Assembly (NCBI GenBank): GCA_004794655.1 | Contig: SMMW01000575.1 | Span: forward strand, 12,103,001 to 12,167,000 | From: Marisa cornuarietis | Taxonomy: Eukaryota > Mollusca > Gastropoda > Architaenioglossa > Ampullariidae | DNA: 64,000 nt | Direction: 5' to 3' | Shown: piece by piece, positions 1 through 11,916 of the stretch | Numbering within the stretch: position 1 is the stretch's first letter | How the letters are laid out: each line of letters opens with the position of its first letter | Notes under the pieces: generated by a model | Told to the model about the DNA's origin: nothing | Database searches by the model: none | The model's input: only the letters and a program-made list of their open reading frames with translations | Translations under genes and position numbers: made by a program

Positions 1-1012
1 AAAGAGACGGTTTAAGAATAGAAACAGTTTGATTAAGAAAAAGAGATCGTCCGCAGATGTATGGCCTGGAGGCAGAGTGCCACCAATCGACTAGTTTCAT
101 GTTGTCTTGGAGTGGTCTTCGAGGTGGGTCTCGCTGTTTTAACTCGATATCTGGTGACAAGGCTCCTGGCATGGCCAGGCTACAAACGTGTAAAAACGGC
201 CGTCCAGATGATGAACCTCTGACATCACTGGCGCGATGTCGTCAGGATAAATAGGTGAGAGTGGACTTCGCTTGCCCGCGCTGCTAACACAGATATCGAC
301 AACTTCCTCTTTATTTCTCGCTCTTTTCGTAACCTCACACGCACACACTCGGACGGTAAATGCTCACGAGCACAGAATACATACACACACATCATAATAT
401 GCATGGCAGGCTCAGCGCAAGTGACGCAAACGTGTGATCTAGATTGGGTGGAGGTGAGGGTGAGGGGTAGGGCTTAAAAAAACAGGGGGGAGGGGACGGT
501 GGAGAGGGGGCGTGCCGATGATTAACGCAAGGTGGTGACGTCATGGCAGAAAAAGTCGGAGCTCCCCCCGCCCCCAACTTTCGTCCTCTTTTGACTATCT
601 TCGCGTCCAGCAGTCGCGTCGAGATTGGGAAGAGGAAGAAAGGGGTGGGATGGGGTTAGGAGGCCGAGTGGGTGGGATTGGGTGGGGTTGTGAGGGGAAC
701 AGCAGCGGAAGAGAGATGGTGACGCATACTTGTATGTCTAGACGTCTGAGGTTCTATTATTATACTTCCTTCCACACCAGTGTGGGTGTATGTTATGTAC
801 ACGCAATGGTCGCAGTTCGGCATAGAGATAACTGCGCCTGAGCCGTCTTCGGCGAATGCCAGAGAAAAGTTTTTCTTGTAGCAAAGCGGCCGGGCACAGC
901 TACGAGAGAAGAAGAAGAAAAAGGATTGAAGAACGTAATGATCAGAACACATCGGCTACCAGTCTGTTCGTTATGAACAAGTTAGTTCCGTTCCAACGAG
1001 GTTTGGGAGGGG
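1..1012. other. Unique sequence, no gene recognised
   Basis: I see no gene here. Open frames are short and overlap on both strands. Positions 430-700 are G-rich on the + strand with several G runs. Confidence 0.5.
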
Positions 1013-1013
1013 G

Positions 1014-1066
1014 AAATTGGTGTTTTACAGCCACCCCTGTAAGCAGTGCCACATGCAGAGACCTTC
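1014..1066 (-). repeat. Possible fragment of tRNA-SINE family 2
   Basis: On the + strand this reads like the 3' half of the minus-strand SINE at 14181-14353: the block TGGTGTTTTAC, then CCCTGTAAGCAGTGCCACA. The bases that separate these blocks in the fuller copy are missing, so it would be an internally deleted relic. It is short and could be chance. Confidence 0.35.
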
Positions 1067-1184
1067 CACTGGACATCGGAATATCCCGCAAGACAAAATG
1101 TCTACAGCGACATGGGTAGGAATCTTGACAGACGTCATGAAAGGAGAGCGAGACTGGCGAAGCAAAATGCTCTCTATGAGTGTG

Positions 1185-1219
1185 AATATGCGCTATAAAA
1201 ATCTTCATTATTATTATTA
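1185..1219 (+). repeat. Possible LINE 3' tail with ATT repeats
   Basis: The stretch ATGCGCTATAAAAATCTTC followed by ATTATTATTATTATG resembles the usual 3' terminus of CR1/L2-type LINEs (a GCGCTATATAAAT-like motif, then ATT repeats). No coding remnant was found upstream, so this is a weak call. Confidence 0.3.
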
Positions 1220-2445
1220 TGTACCCTGACCAAAGACACTCAGCGACGGGGACACATGCAGGAGTAGCTGGGGACAGAAAAAAGAGAGAGACTTTGACAT
1301 GTGACACCCCATTATGATGGTGGAGGTGGGGTAGGGGAGATTCAAGCATAGTATATTTACAAAGTAAAGCAAAATATAAAACTACATTCCCGAATGGACA
1401 TTTTCATTATGTTTGAATCCGAAAATATATCTGTGACCATCAGGCACCAGAGATTTTAGTATGTTCATTATGTAAAATTTATAGTTTTATCTCACAAACA
1501 TGCAGACATGTAAGGACAAGTGACATACCGAACGACTTATAATACTCTCATGTGTATATATTCTTACTTCCATGATGCCCTAACCTAATCCAAAAGAAAG
1601 AGAGAGAGCGGTAGAGAGATCCTTTATTTTACTTGGGCATATGCCATATGCCATTGGACAAACGGAAGAGATTCAATGACTCATGGCCATGGGGTTGTTA
1701 AAACATAGTTTACAAAAAGAAAACAATATTTAAAGAAGCACAATTTTAACTGATCATTAATTCCAAAAATATATTGCCTGTGGCCATTAAGTACAATAAA
1801 GCATTTATTATTGTAACACACAGTCTTTTTTTCTTACGCACTGGCAAAGCTTGATTTCCCACGAATGCCGACGCATGCATTTATGTCGCACATTAACATT
1901 TTTTTGCAAATATTTTCTCGGTCAAGGGACACTGCTACGTCACTCCGGCAATATATGGACATGTCTGTACATAGGCAAACATACAGCCGAGTGAGTGACT
2001 GGCCATGACCCCTCATGCCTCAGAGGGAAACTGCAGTTAAAGACTTCCACTGCTGAGATAATCCCATCTTCCTAAAGAAACATCAAACATCGTCGACAAC
2101 GTGACCCAGTTTCTGCTCTAACGCGTAAAGAGTGCTTTCACTTGCATATCATTTGTTTCAGCAACATATTTTACTCAGAATATAAGCAATTCATCATTTT
2201 TAAGTGATAAGAAAACCTCTACCTTTTCGCACATTCCTTTTTTGTTTTAATACTCTGCAATAGTAAAACTCATCTTAGTAGCAAAGTGCATTCCTAGATA
2301 TTTGTAGATATTTGTCACTTTCATTTCCAGATTACCGGATGACCATTTATTAATGAAGGAGAGGTGACCCACTTTTCTTAAAAAAATAAGTCTTGTTCAG
2401 ATTGACAGTCAGCTTTCAATTTATCTGCTTCATGTTTCAGTATAT

Positions 2446-2446
<1 letters not shown>
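1220..2446. other. Unique AT-rich sequence, no gene recognised
   Basis: Low-GC sequence without convincing open frames. A small palindrome built on CATATGCCATATG lies near 1637. Confidence 0.5.

Positions 2447-2516
<70 letters not shown>
2447..2516 (+). repeat. (CA)35 microsatellite
   Basis: An uninterrupted run of 35 CA units, the longest perfect dinucleotide array in the window. A short GGT array follows at 2519-2536. Confidence 0.98.
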
Positions 2517-2520
<4 letters not shown>

Positions 2521-2686
2521 GGTGGTGGTGGTGGTGCTGAATGTCATGGGAGAGAGCTTTCCTCTCAGACGACTGATTTCCTGCCTGGTTATTTAATAGA
2601 TCCCTTTAGGCTTTAACATTTAGTGCTCGATGCGTTAGTGTTTCCACTTTCAGACTTTTTTTCACTTGCCGACATTTTATTTTTAG

Positions 2687-2840
2687 GTGTCTGGAGTTTT
2701 GTCTATGTTCTGTTTCTACGTGTCTTGAGTTTGTTTTTGTTCAGTTGCTACATGTCTCGAGTTTATCTATATTCTGCTTTTCCATGTTTCAAGTTTGTGT
2801 ATGTTCTGGTTTTGCATGTCTGGAGTTTGTCTTCTGTTGA
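2687..2840 (+). repeat. 32-bp minisatellite, about five degenerate units
   Basis: The unit begins GTGTCTGGAGTTT or ATGTCTCGAGTTT and recurs at 32-33 bp spacing: a GTCT-GAGTTTGT core, a TCTATGTTCTG middle and a TTCTAC/TTTTGC end. Because 32 is not a multiple of three, the open frames across it are not a protein repeat. Confidence 0.75.
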
Positions 2841-3843
2841 CTTCTAGATTTGTCGGGTGTGTCTACGACCTATTTTTCAAATTGTTTTCCTCGTTTGTTT
2901 GTGTGCGTTTTTTTCCTGGCAGGTATCTTGGTCTTGGATGTCAGCAAACGCAACATGAGATCAAAAACATCAAAACTCACTGGACACTGGAGTAACCAAA
3001 GGTCGCATGATGACTATATCTGACTCAGGGTTCAGTGTTTTAAAGAAAACCAAAAAAGGAAGGAAAGTCAGAAAGAAAGGTGGTAATCTGTACTTTAGAC
3101 AGGGGCCGTAACTCACTCGTTATCGTTGTGGTGTTCAATGCTCCAGCTCCTTATCAACACCCTCCTTGACTTCAATGTTCTTAGCCACGCCACCGAGAAT
3201 GTTCTTTGCCCCCCCCCCCACTCACCTTACTCAATCGCGCCGCCTGGAGGCGCTAATCCCAGGTGACAGGTGCACAGTGCCAGTCGATGTTTGACTCTGT
3301 GCCCCCTCCACCAGCAACCCCCAACCCATTCTCACAAGGGTCAAGCTACGAGTGGGAGAGGGTAGTGGAGACCCTGGCAGTGCTGCAAGGTGTGTCGCGA
3401 CGACAGTCGTAATGGTCTAATGGCCGCTAATGCACATGCACACGCAACTCCTCTACTTCAGCTTTGCGTGTCGGGGGGGGGGGGCTTTCTTGCTGCTGAT
3501 CCCGCGTCCGGTTGCACAGCATGACGTCACACCTGTCGATCGATGTTCAGCGCTGGAACATGCCTCTCACCTGTTCCGAGCAAAGTCGGCTGTCCTGCAA
3601 CTCGAAGAATACCGAACATCAAAGGATTAGTCGAAAGTACGATTATTGCGGGTGGGTTTAATTAATTATAGTACGGATTTTCCTCAAATCTCACATCTCT
3701 ACTCTGTTCTCGAGGTACGCGCTATTGAACACTGCGGTTATCATCTGAGGCACGTTGCGCAGGTGTCTTGTCAGATAACGCTGCACAACGTTCAAAATGG
3801 CGGCTGTCAAGGCGCTATCAACGTTCTATGAACACCACTTAGT
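2841..3843. other. No gene recognised; C run, G run and a GC-rich island
   Basis: Contains an 11-base C run (3209-3219) and a 12-base G run (3473-3484). Between them, 3230-3420 is GC-rich, with two overlapping E-box-like CAGGTG motifs near 3261-3273. No supported coding sequence. Confidence 0.45.
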
Positions 3844-4077
3844 GTAAAGGTAAAGGTCGTCCCATGACCTTTTTCTGGGAAGTGAGGTGCTAAAGACCTC
3901 ACTACTTTTTTCGGGGCTAACTTTAGGTGACGGCGGTTGCCCATCTCCTCTCCTTCATTGCTTTACCTTCCACAGTCGTCTATTGAGTCAGGTATCTTTT
4001 CTCGACTAGGTCGACTGAGGAAAGATTGCCGCGCTACAGGGGTATCAAACCGGCGCACCTCTCAGTTCGGACGCCAG
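3844..4077 (-). mobile_element. tRNA-derived SINE, family 1, 5'-truncated copy
   Basis: On the minus strand it starts in a degenerate tRNA-like head, with a B-box-like GGTTTGATACC near 4050. It continues through a body that is recognisable in two other copies (13331-13590 and 56974-57177) and ends in GACCTTTACCTTTAC. Shared landmarks are a GGAGAGGAGATGGGC block, an AGGTCTTTAGCACCTC block and the tail. The A-box part of the head is missing or too diverged to see. SINEs are RNA polymerase III-transcribed, non-autonomous retrotransposons mobilised by a partner LINE; the partner is not identified here. Confidence 0.75.
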
Positions 4078-4207
4078 TAAAGTACAGTATTAAACTATAC
4101 AAAAAATATCTTGCATACAGTCTTGCACTTTAGTTTCTGGATACACTTGTATCATATTGCTTCCTGGCTTAAAATACAAAATATTTGTGCATAACTAAAA
4201 CGTTGCA

Positions 4208-4225
4208 ATATATATATATATATAT
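4208..4225 (+). repeat. (AT)9 microsatellite
   Basis: A perfect TA/AT run. Confidence 0.9.
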
Positions 4226-6430
4226 CTACTCGTAACATGGAGAAAAATTGTCTTTAAAGTAAAATGAACAGTCGGTGGTTTACATCTTAACTAGTTATAC
4301 ACTGATTTGCAGTTTTAGTCAAAAATTACTCGGCAAAATGGAAAAACTCGCCTCACTTGAGAAAAACTCGTTCTTGCGTCTGGGCAACGCACCTCTGGGC
4401 TTAGGAATGAGATGAAGACGGTATTTCCTGCAAATTTAGAAATGTGGGCTCGGCAATTGGACAACCCCTCATTAGCACATGTTTGAAGCCCTCGGACTTC
4501 TGAAACCTTCTGGGACATCAATAAGTAGAACTCACAAGTGATTTTCCCTCCCACTCAAACACAATAATTAAAATTTTATATAACAAATTTATGCATGAAT
4601 TTACAAACAACTGTCCAGCAACTTTGAGCTCCAAATAAAGCTTGACTCTGGTTAGTTTGTCAGAGGATAGAGAAGTGAGCTTTGCCGTTGTTATAGCGAT
4701 CGCTCTAATGACACTGCAGAAGACATGCAGGTAGAAACAAGAAAACGCAAAACTCATACGACGATAAATCGTCTTTTAATGTCAGGGAAAGAGTGAAGAT
4801 GGCAGGTCGCGAGCAGGAGAACAGTCCCATCTGCACTGTTGGGTTTGGAGAAGTCTACCAGGAATAGAGGTCTTGGACAAACTGACCAGTAGACAACGCA
4901 AAGACGGATGTAAAAGATAACTTAGTGAAGCTACAAAAGGCATAAAGTCTTTTTGCTATCCAACAGTTCTTTTTAAATGATCACAGAGACATTATTCATG
5001 AATAATGGCTGAAAAAACATCTAGCCTAGCGCTCTACAATGTCCAGGATTATTTCATTTTATCTGCCTTTCTTTCTTGATTCTTCACATGACCAGTTTGA
5101 ATAAGTGCACGAATCAACAATCGTAATTCTTGAGTTATTATTTGGATTAATATGGTTTCCAAGAGGTGGTCTGATGGAAATACCTGAATACAAGTCACGT
5201 TAGTAATTAAAAGATTCAGTAATGATTTCGTATTACCATACTGCTTTATTATGCTTCTGTTCAAACATCTTTGCTACCTGCACAGTCAGTGTGAGAGTTA
5301 CATTAAAAATGATTAATTATTCTCTTCCCCAGTCCGGCATTGCGTTGTAGTCTACAATGCCATCAGCTATTGTGGCATATTTAAAACGGTGACACAATTC
5401 TTTGGTCCTGTTTCGATCCTTGTATACGCCCTTCAAGGTTTTCTCCGGACGTTTTCGATTTTTTTAAAACATTATGTTACAGGTCTCCTTCTCCGTCAAA
5501 ACGGCAGCTCTAAAGATGGAGGTATCACACTTTGCAAAAAAAGTTCTTTCTCACATATAATTTATTCTTTCCATCCCGTGATTCTGCTATTCAAAGAATG
5601 TAGGATGGCAATTGTTATGTCAAAGAGTGTATGAGTAAGGAATGTATCTTTCCACTGCTGTGTACACACTCTATGATTTAGCACCGTAGGGTTCTAGACT
5701 CCGTCTGTGAATTTGATGATTAACTGCTCTAGGGACAGTGATTTTACTGCTGGCAGGACACAGAGTGTCTGGTAGACAATTATCAGTTTCAGCAGGACAC
5801 ACGGTTTCTGTGGAAGTCTGGCATTATGTACAGTGACTGCACCCGAAAGATGGAAACCAGAGATAACTATGACAGTTATTTTTAACTCGCGCAATTGTTT
5901 TGGATCGAAGATTTAACACAATTATGGGAATTTTTGAATTTAAAATTTTTAAAAATATTTCTTGCACAGTAAATGCAACTCAACAGCCCCTCCAAGTCAT
6001 CGATCGAAAGAGTGACGGAACAGACAGAACCAAAAAAGTGAACAAACGGAACAATAAACAAACAACCTGAACGAGCGAATAGATAAGTTTCAAGCCATGT
6101 GGCCTTAACGAGCTGGAGACAGACAATGAATGACACGTCATATCTGCGACGCTCAGGACACACAAAAACGATTCGAAGCAGACGACAAGGCATGAAAATA
6201 CAGCTGTACTGCGACACACGAACTTGACGACAGTTAAACTCGGGGAGTTCAGACATCTTGGGTCGTAAAATAGAAGTGTTAAAGATACGTTTATAAATTT
6301 GAGGAGAGGGGGGATATCAGTGGTAGTGGTGGTGGTAGGTGTGGGGGGGGGAGGATTTTATCATGAGGGAGGAGGATTGTAGTGGTGGCGAGTTGGGAAA
6401 AGAGACGCGACAGGGAAGCTCGAAACGATT
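4226..6430. other. Unique AT-rich sequence, no gene recognised
   Basis: About 2.2 kb without a convincing coding region. The open frames are up to 124 codons but lack any recognisable domain. Confidence 0.45.
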
Positions 6431-6449
6431 TTGACGGCATTCCAGACGC

Positions 6450-6760
6450 ATGAATCACGTGACCCATGAATCACACGTGCCGTCCCTGCCCCACTCCCGT
6501 CTATCTCCTAAGTTTTTTTTTTTTTTTTTAAATGCCACACCTGTGCTTTTCCACCTGTCCGTGCGCGCGGCGTCTGTGGTGGCGCCGGCGTAGGTTGCAC
6601 GTCTAGCAGACCCGTACGACAGGCCGAGTTCCGCCAGCGTCCACTGATGTGCGTGCAGCAGGGCGCGCGTCTCCAGCCACCTTCTTCTTGTTGGGCGTCG
6701 GACAACGCACGTAGGACGACGTGATGCACCAGCGCTCACTGCACTGTGTCCTTACCCCCC
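6450..6760. promoter_or_regulatory. CpG-rich segment with paired E-boxes, possible regulatory or exonic island
   Basis: Two CACGTG palindromes lie exactly 18 bp apart (6456-6461 and 6474-6479), each preceded by ATGAATCA. A T run follows (about 6513-6531), and then a strikingly CpG-dense block at 6545-6730. Three overlapping minus-strand frames are open there; that often happens in GC-rich DNA and does not prove coding. No domain was recognised. It could be a promoter-proximal island or an exon. Confidence 0.3.
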
Positions 6761-7950
6761 TCCCACTCCTCATACCGCTGGTCGTCTTTGGATTAAACAA
6801 AGCTTGTTGTTGTTCCCTGACTCCACCACCGTTTCGCCACATCGCTGACACTGTCGGCAATCAAAATGTGTAAATATGGCATGCGCTGAGCACATCTTGC
6901 GTTTGAATGAGAACTTCTCATTTTTCTAGCAGGTAGTGTGTACATAGAGCGCATGCAACGATATACAGGTGCAAAGAAAATCAGCAACTATGTGGAATAA
7001 CAAACGAACGAATAAAAATAAAGAGGTATGTTTTTCTTCATGTGTGCAGCAGACCAACAGTAGACCGTTTCATAAATCCATACACTTTTATAAATGTGCA
7101 TATTAACAACAGCGGATGATTGAGTGAGTTCGGGACTGACATCGTGCGTGTGAGTGTGAATGTAAGTTACTGAGTGTGAGATAGATACCTACGGAACAGG
7201 AGGAGACAAGTAAGCGAGAGAGACGGTCAGAGAGAAACGGACTTAATGGGTTCTGTACCTAGAAGAATCTTCACACAGTTTCTTTCACTTCAAGACGCTG
7301 CTGCTGGACAGAAGGACTCTGGTACGATCGGCCATTTTGTGGAGTTTGTATTAAAAAACGAAATCCCGCGGACAATTTACAAATTACTGAGGTGGGGGGG
7401 GGGAGGGACAAGGACTTATTCTTAGGAGAGGAGAATGTTAAGCGGGCGAAGCTGTAAGACTAGACAGAGACAACAACAATAGACAGCTTCCTCATGAATG
7501 TCTTCACATACCTTTCAGTCATTTGTGCATACCTGACCTTCAGTGTTCGCCGGAAAAGCGATGTGGCAGGTACGAACGAGCAGGGATCGTGTAAGCGTTA
7601 CACACCTGGAGCATGAGGGAATGCGGAAGATGATAGCTAGATGGCAAAAGAAGAATGGCATGAACTCCAACCCCCCTCCTCCTTTATCTCTCGACAATTG
7701 CTCGTTCTACAAAAGTTCTGCGTGAGATAAAAGACAGAAATCACTTCCGTGGGATGAAGAGGAAGAAAAATGATGCTCCTATTCATTCGAACAATCATGC
7801 TGAGGAAGATACGTACGTTCGTATGCTATTCATCAATGCATGTCGATGTACCTATTTACCTACACTCACACCTGTACACAAACATACAGGCAGGCTGAAT
7901 TACTAGTTCTATGACTGATGCTGTTTGGAGCTAAAAAGCTGACTAGAATT
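6761..7950. other. Unique sequence, no gene recognised
   Basis: No supported gene or repeat apart from a G run near 7394-7403. Confidence 0.45.
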
Positions 7951-7958
7951 GTTTTACT
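7951..7958 (+). repeat. Left target-site duplication
   Basis: GTTTTACT, repeated exactly at 8689-8696 on the other side of the element. The duplication may be 9 bp (GTTTTACTG) if the first G of the element is counted. Confidence 0.75.
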
Positions 7959-8688
7959 GGTGTCCGGTCACTTAATCCCCAGACATTTAATCCCCGACAC
8001 ATAATCCCCTAGACTTTTAATCCCGAGGCACATAATCCCCAGACACTTAATCCTTTATAAAGCATTGTCTAATGTTTCTATCAAAGCATTGACTTAGAAT
8101 GTGTCATCCCCACACACTAAAACCTGTGTAAAGAAATGTGTGAGGCCTCTGATCACTGATTCCTCTATAAACCATTGTCCGCCGTCTTTAAAAAAAAAAA
8201 AAAAAATGACCTGCGCCGGGAGAGAGAAACGTCCAAAGAGGAAGTAGACTGCATTGGTCAGAAGAATTAGCAACATTGTATGAGGCAATGGATTGTCTTC
8301 TGTACCTTCGATCATTAGCTTACCTTGTCATACTGATTAACAACAATTACCTCACGAACACTTAAGAACAATTTTCATATCATATTGTTGAAGAACATTG
8401 AATTTAATACCTCACATTAACTTTAACTAATATTATAGATGTTGAAATGACTTAAAAGTTAGTAGCATGATTTAAATATTATTAATGTTTTTATTGTAAC
8501 TGTCAAACTTATAGTGATGTTTATATGAAAATAATTATTTGAATTAAACTTTTCACTGACTTCATAATTTTTATAGCTGAAATTTCATTTTTAGGATCAA
8601 GTGTCTGGGGATTAAGTGCTTAGGGATTAAAAGTCTAGGGGACTAAGTGTCGGGGATTAAGTGTCTGGGGACTAAGTGACTGGGAACC
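7959..8688. mobile_element. Non-autonomous inverted-repeat DNA transposon (730 bp) with tandem-repeat arms
   Basis: Inverted arms of about 97 bp (7959-8055 and 8592-8688) match in order: the left arm starts GGTGTCCGGTCACTTAATCC and the right arm, read in reverse, starts GGTTCCCAGTCACTTAG. Each arm is also a tandem array of about six units of a roughly 15-bp motif, CACTTAATCCCCAGA and variants. An 8-9 bp duplication of GTTTTACT(G) flanks it. The interior is AT-rich, with an A run near 8192-8208, and no transposase was recognised; a 73-codon minus-strand frame in it has no domain I know. A duplication of 8-9 bp fits hAT or Mutator-like elements; the superfamily is unresolved. Confidence 0.8.
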
Positions 8689-8696
8689 GTTTTACT
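8689..8696 (+). repeat. Right target-site duplication
   Basis: GTTTTACT, identical to 7951-7958. Confidence 0.75.
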
Positions 8697-9742
8697 GACA
8701 ATTTAAGTTGTTGGCGTTGTTCTTTGTGTCTACTTTCTTTTACGACAACTGAAACCCGTCCACAAAAAAAAAAAATGCGCCCATGACAATGATAGGTAGA
8801 CACTCACCGGTGTTTTGTTCACGAATGACAGAATTTAAAACTGGTAAAGGTGATGATATAAAATTTCATGTCGCATCTATTTATCCTTGAACTAGATTGA
8901 AACTTTCAGTGTTACTGGAGAAATTCATAGGAACAGCTCTGAGGCGTGAATGAGTTTTCGTCCAAATAGGCTTTAAACCAGTTTCACTGTTCGTGACTTT
9001 GTTAAGAAATGTATAATAGTTTCTGTTATTTCTTTTAATTAGGACTACGTAATCTCTGGGTTAAATGGTTTTAAAAAGCATCAGAATAAAGTTCACAACG
9101 CGTTTTGATTGGGCCACAGTCTTCCGAAGGTAAAACAAAGAAATGCACGTTCGAAGTACGTCCGATGCATGGTAGCTAAGATGGCTTCCTCGAAAGTTGC
9201 TAGAAGGCCACTCAGTCACACACGGGCACTGTGAAATGGCGTCGATGAGTGTGAGGTGAAAACACCAGATTAATATAAATTAGTCCAAATTCTTACCTAA
9301 AATTGCTCATGCTGCTGTTTATTTGGAGCCGCCAGTAACACATCTTTGAAGGGGTAACTTGGAAGGAGTGAAAGAAGAAAAGGAAAGCTGACTTGATTCA
9401 TGTCAATGCTTCTTTTGTGGTTGAAACTGGTGATTGTTGTATTTATGCATAAAATAAACAGGCTCTAAAGCAATTAAACAAAGGAGTACTGGAAATTCTG
9501 GAACAGAGGTGGTGAATTCTTCTTCTCCCTCTGACCTACTCACGCACGTCTACTCGCCGACCCACCGATCTTCCGATCTCCCGATCCCCAGACCCTCGCC
9601 AAACACACCAAGCCACCCACCCATCCCCACACACGCCCTTTATTTATAAGACTGTCTAAGAGGGAACGGTTAGAATTTGTCAAACATGTGGAAGCAATGA
9701 TTTTTCACAGAAAAAAATTATAAGAAAAGGCGTAAAGTACTT
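8697..9742. other. Unique sequence, no gene recognised
   Basis: No coding evidence. A short C-rich, strand-asymmetric stretch lies at 9515-9640. Confidence 0.45.
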
Positions 9743-11626
9743 CCCAGATAGCATTTGAACGTTTTATAATCGTTTACAAATGGTTCTCGCGAAATGTTCA
9801 AATAATATTCGCAGGAAATGTTTTTGAAACGCTTATCATGCCCATCAAAGTAATGTGTTATTAATGTTTGCTTTCCAACTTTTTGCCGACCTTTTACAGC
9901 CTTTTTTCAAACATTTCATAGTTGATCTGAATTTTAAACACTTATCCAACCATTTAACAAATTTTCTCACCCAGAGAGGTTAAACTTAATTTTGTTATGT
10001 GACATTTGAATATGCTGCTCACTGAGACGAGGTGGTTTTACGCCGAGCCAGCAACTAACACTGCATCACGGCAAGGTTGCCAGCCAGATGCCAAGTGCTG
10101 AGAAAAAAAAAAAAGACTGCATGCCCCTAAAGTGCTCCTCAATGACCTCAGACTCAAGACCGAATAGTTTGTCGTTGGGTACCTGTCCCGCTATAGTGAG
10201 CACTCTTCACCAGTTTTTTTGTCCCGCTGTGACCAAGGTTGGTCGCGGTGGTTAGCTACCCTTCTTGTGAAGTTTTATGAGTGCTGTGCCTTGTCGTGAG
10301 AACCGAGTCGTGCGAACATGTGTTACAACATGTGGCAACGTGCATCCACGGTGGTCTGAGTCAGGAGGGTCCAGAGTCACTGCAACTGCTGACATCACGC
10401 GAATCGCCCTGTTCGATGCCGCGCCTATCTCCACCGCCACATCCTGTCATTGTCACGTACTGAGTTCCGAGAGGTCATCTGAAGCCCGAGCCGTTTACTG
10501 CAGTGATGACAAGTGAATGTTTTGATCCACTACATCACTCGAGACAAAAGAACGACACGCCTGCTATTAATACTGTAGGACAGTAGCATCTAGCATTTGG
10601 GTTCGGCAAAATAGCATGGCGATTAAGTGACTTTTAATTTAGAATGGCGCCATCTGTTTAAGGACTCACTTGATATTCTGATTGTAGTTGTTATCTTCAA
10701 CGTTTTACCGTATTTCTACGAAGGTTCACTAAGAAAACGCTGATCAAAATCTTGTTTTTAAAACAATACTTCTCCGAGTTTAAGCAAGGGAAACAACCCG
10801 ACGTGGCGTCAATACGAAGTGCATGGTGTGTAACTGTGTTTCGAGATGACCGATTTTACAACAGTTTTCAAATCTCACACATAGTGATGTGACATATATA
10901 ATACACTATTAAAATATTATTTGTGAGAACTGTAAATAACTGAATTTTTAAATTTTAATCCATTGCTTATGGCGGAAATGCCTGCAATTCAACAATTCGA
11001 CCATAGATATTGAATATTTATAACTATTAACCTATAATAAAGACAACCATATGTGATGCACCGCTTTAAAGAGCATTGCTTAAACATTCAGATGGTGTAA
11101 CTCTTCAGAAATACAGCTTTGTTTACTTGTACTATAATGAAATTAAAGATCGCAACTGCATTCGACTCAAAACGTGAAGAAGTCAGCAGTCGGAAATTAA
11201 CAACAAATTATTTACACATTATATACAAACATATAGTACCAAAAAAAACCCACATATTTTATTAGAACACACATTAGAGTTTGAATATTACTAACTATTT
11301 TCTTGTCATTTTCGGTTGTTGGAGTACAAATCCATGTAGAATTGAGAAACCGGCAAACAAAATGGCGGCCTTTCAGCTCAAAACCACGCGACGGCCGGAA
11401 GTTTTAGTACACGTTTACAGTACATCTATTTAATATTTTTCTTTAAATGTTATTGTTCCTACCAATTTAAAATGTTTGCACAATGTTTCAGTTTTTACAT
11501 GTTTTTACATGTTTATTCGTAAATGTTCCTAACATGGTTCTAAAATGTTTCATCTAAAACTTTAACATTATTACAGCCATGTTAGCGCTTTTCAAACGTT
11601 TATAAAATGCTTCAATGCTATCTGGG
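9743..11626. mobile_element. Inverted-repeat transposon, 1.9 kb, with nested SINE
   Basis: The left end CCCAGATAGCATTTGAACG and the reverse complement of the right end, CCCAGATAGCATTGAAGC, match; both continue through a TTTTATAA-CGTTT block. Subterminal regions on both sides are rich in AACATT/AATGTT-type words, as in several short DNA transposons of animals. No target duplication is visible at the presumed ends (AGTACTT on the left, CTGTGCC on the right), so the boundaries may be off or the flanks decayed. A family-2 SINE lies inside at about 10031-10150. No transposase was recognised. Confidence 0.5.
10031..10150 (-). mobile_element. tRNA-SINE family 2, truncated copy
   Basis: Matches the minus-strand copy at 14181-14353: GGTTTTACGCCGAGCC, then TCACGG, then GCCAGATGCCA, then an A run. 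The tRNA-like head is absent or unrecognisable. Nested in the inverted-repeat element at 9743-11626. Confidence 0.6.
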
Positions 11627-11688
11627 CTGTGCCTTTATTTAGCTCACTAAGACTTCTTGAATCTCGAGACTTCCCGACACAAAGTTCA

Positions 11689-11916
11689 GACGCGGTTCAA
11701 GTCTATCTCACCAGGGTCCGTAATCACGAAACAGAGATAAGGTTACCTCAGGGTTACTATGGACCGGAAACATTGCGGGATTCTATAATTGGAAACAGGC
11801 GCATACCTATGAGGTCGGCTGATGATGTGGAGGTCCGAGGTCCCCCATGTTGTTTGCTCTGTTACAGCGATGGCTGCAGACGGTTTGTTAGGGCCACATG
11901 TATCGAGCGGAGATAA
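11689..11916 (+). pseudogene. Possible Polinton-type capsid protein relic
   Basis: A 95-codon frame (from 11629) starts at the right edge of the inverted-repeat element. Around codons 30-55 it has the pattern TEIRLPQGYYGPETL, which resembles the Lp-GyY---L conserved segment of the minor capsid (penton) protein of Polinton/Maverick elements. Polintons are large self-synthesising DNA transposons related to viruses. The frame ends at 11916 and no neighbouring Polinton gene (polymerase B, integrase, ATPase, protease) was recognised, so this would be an isolated fragment. The similarity is short and judged by eye; it may be chance. Confidence 0.28.

Noticed and set aside
5882..6256. 124-codon minus frame
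   Set aside because: Composition is Cys/Phe/Val-rich without a domain, and a second overlapping frame on the same strand is equally open.
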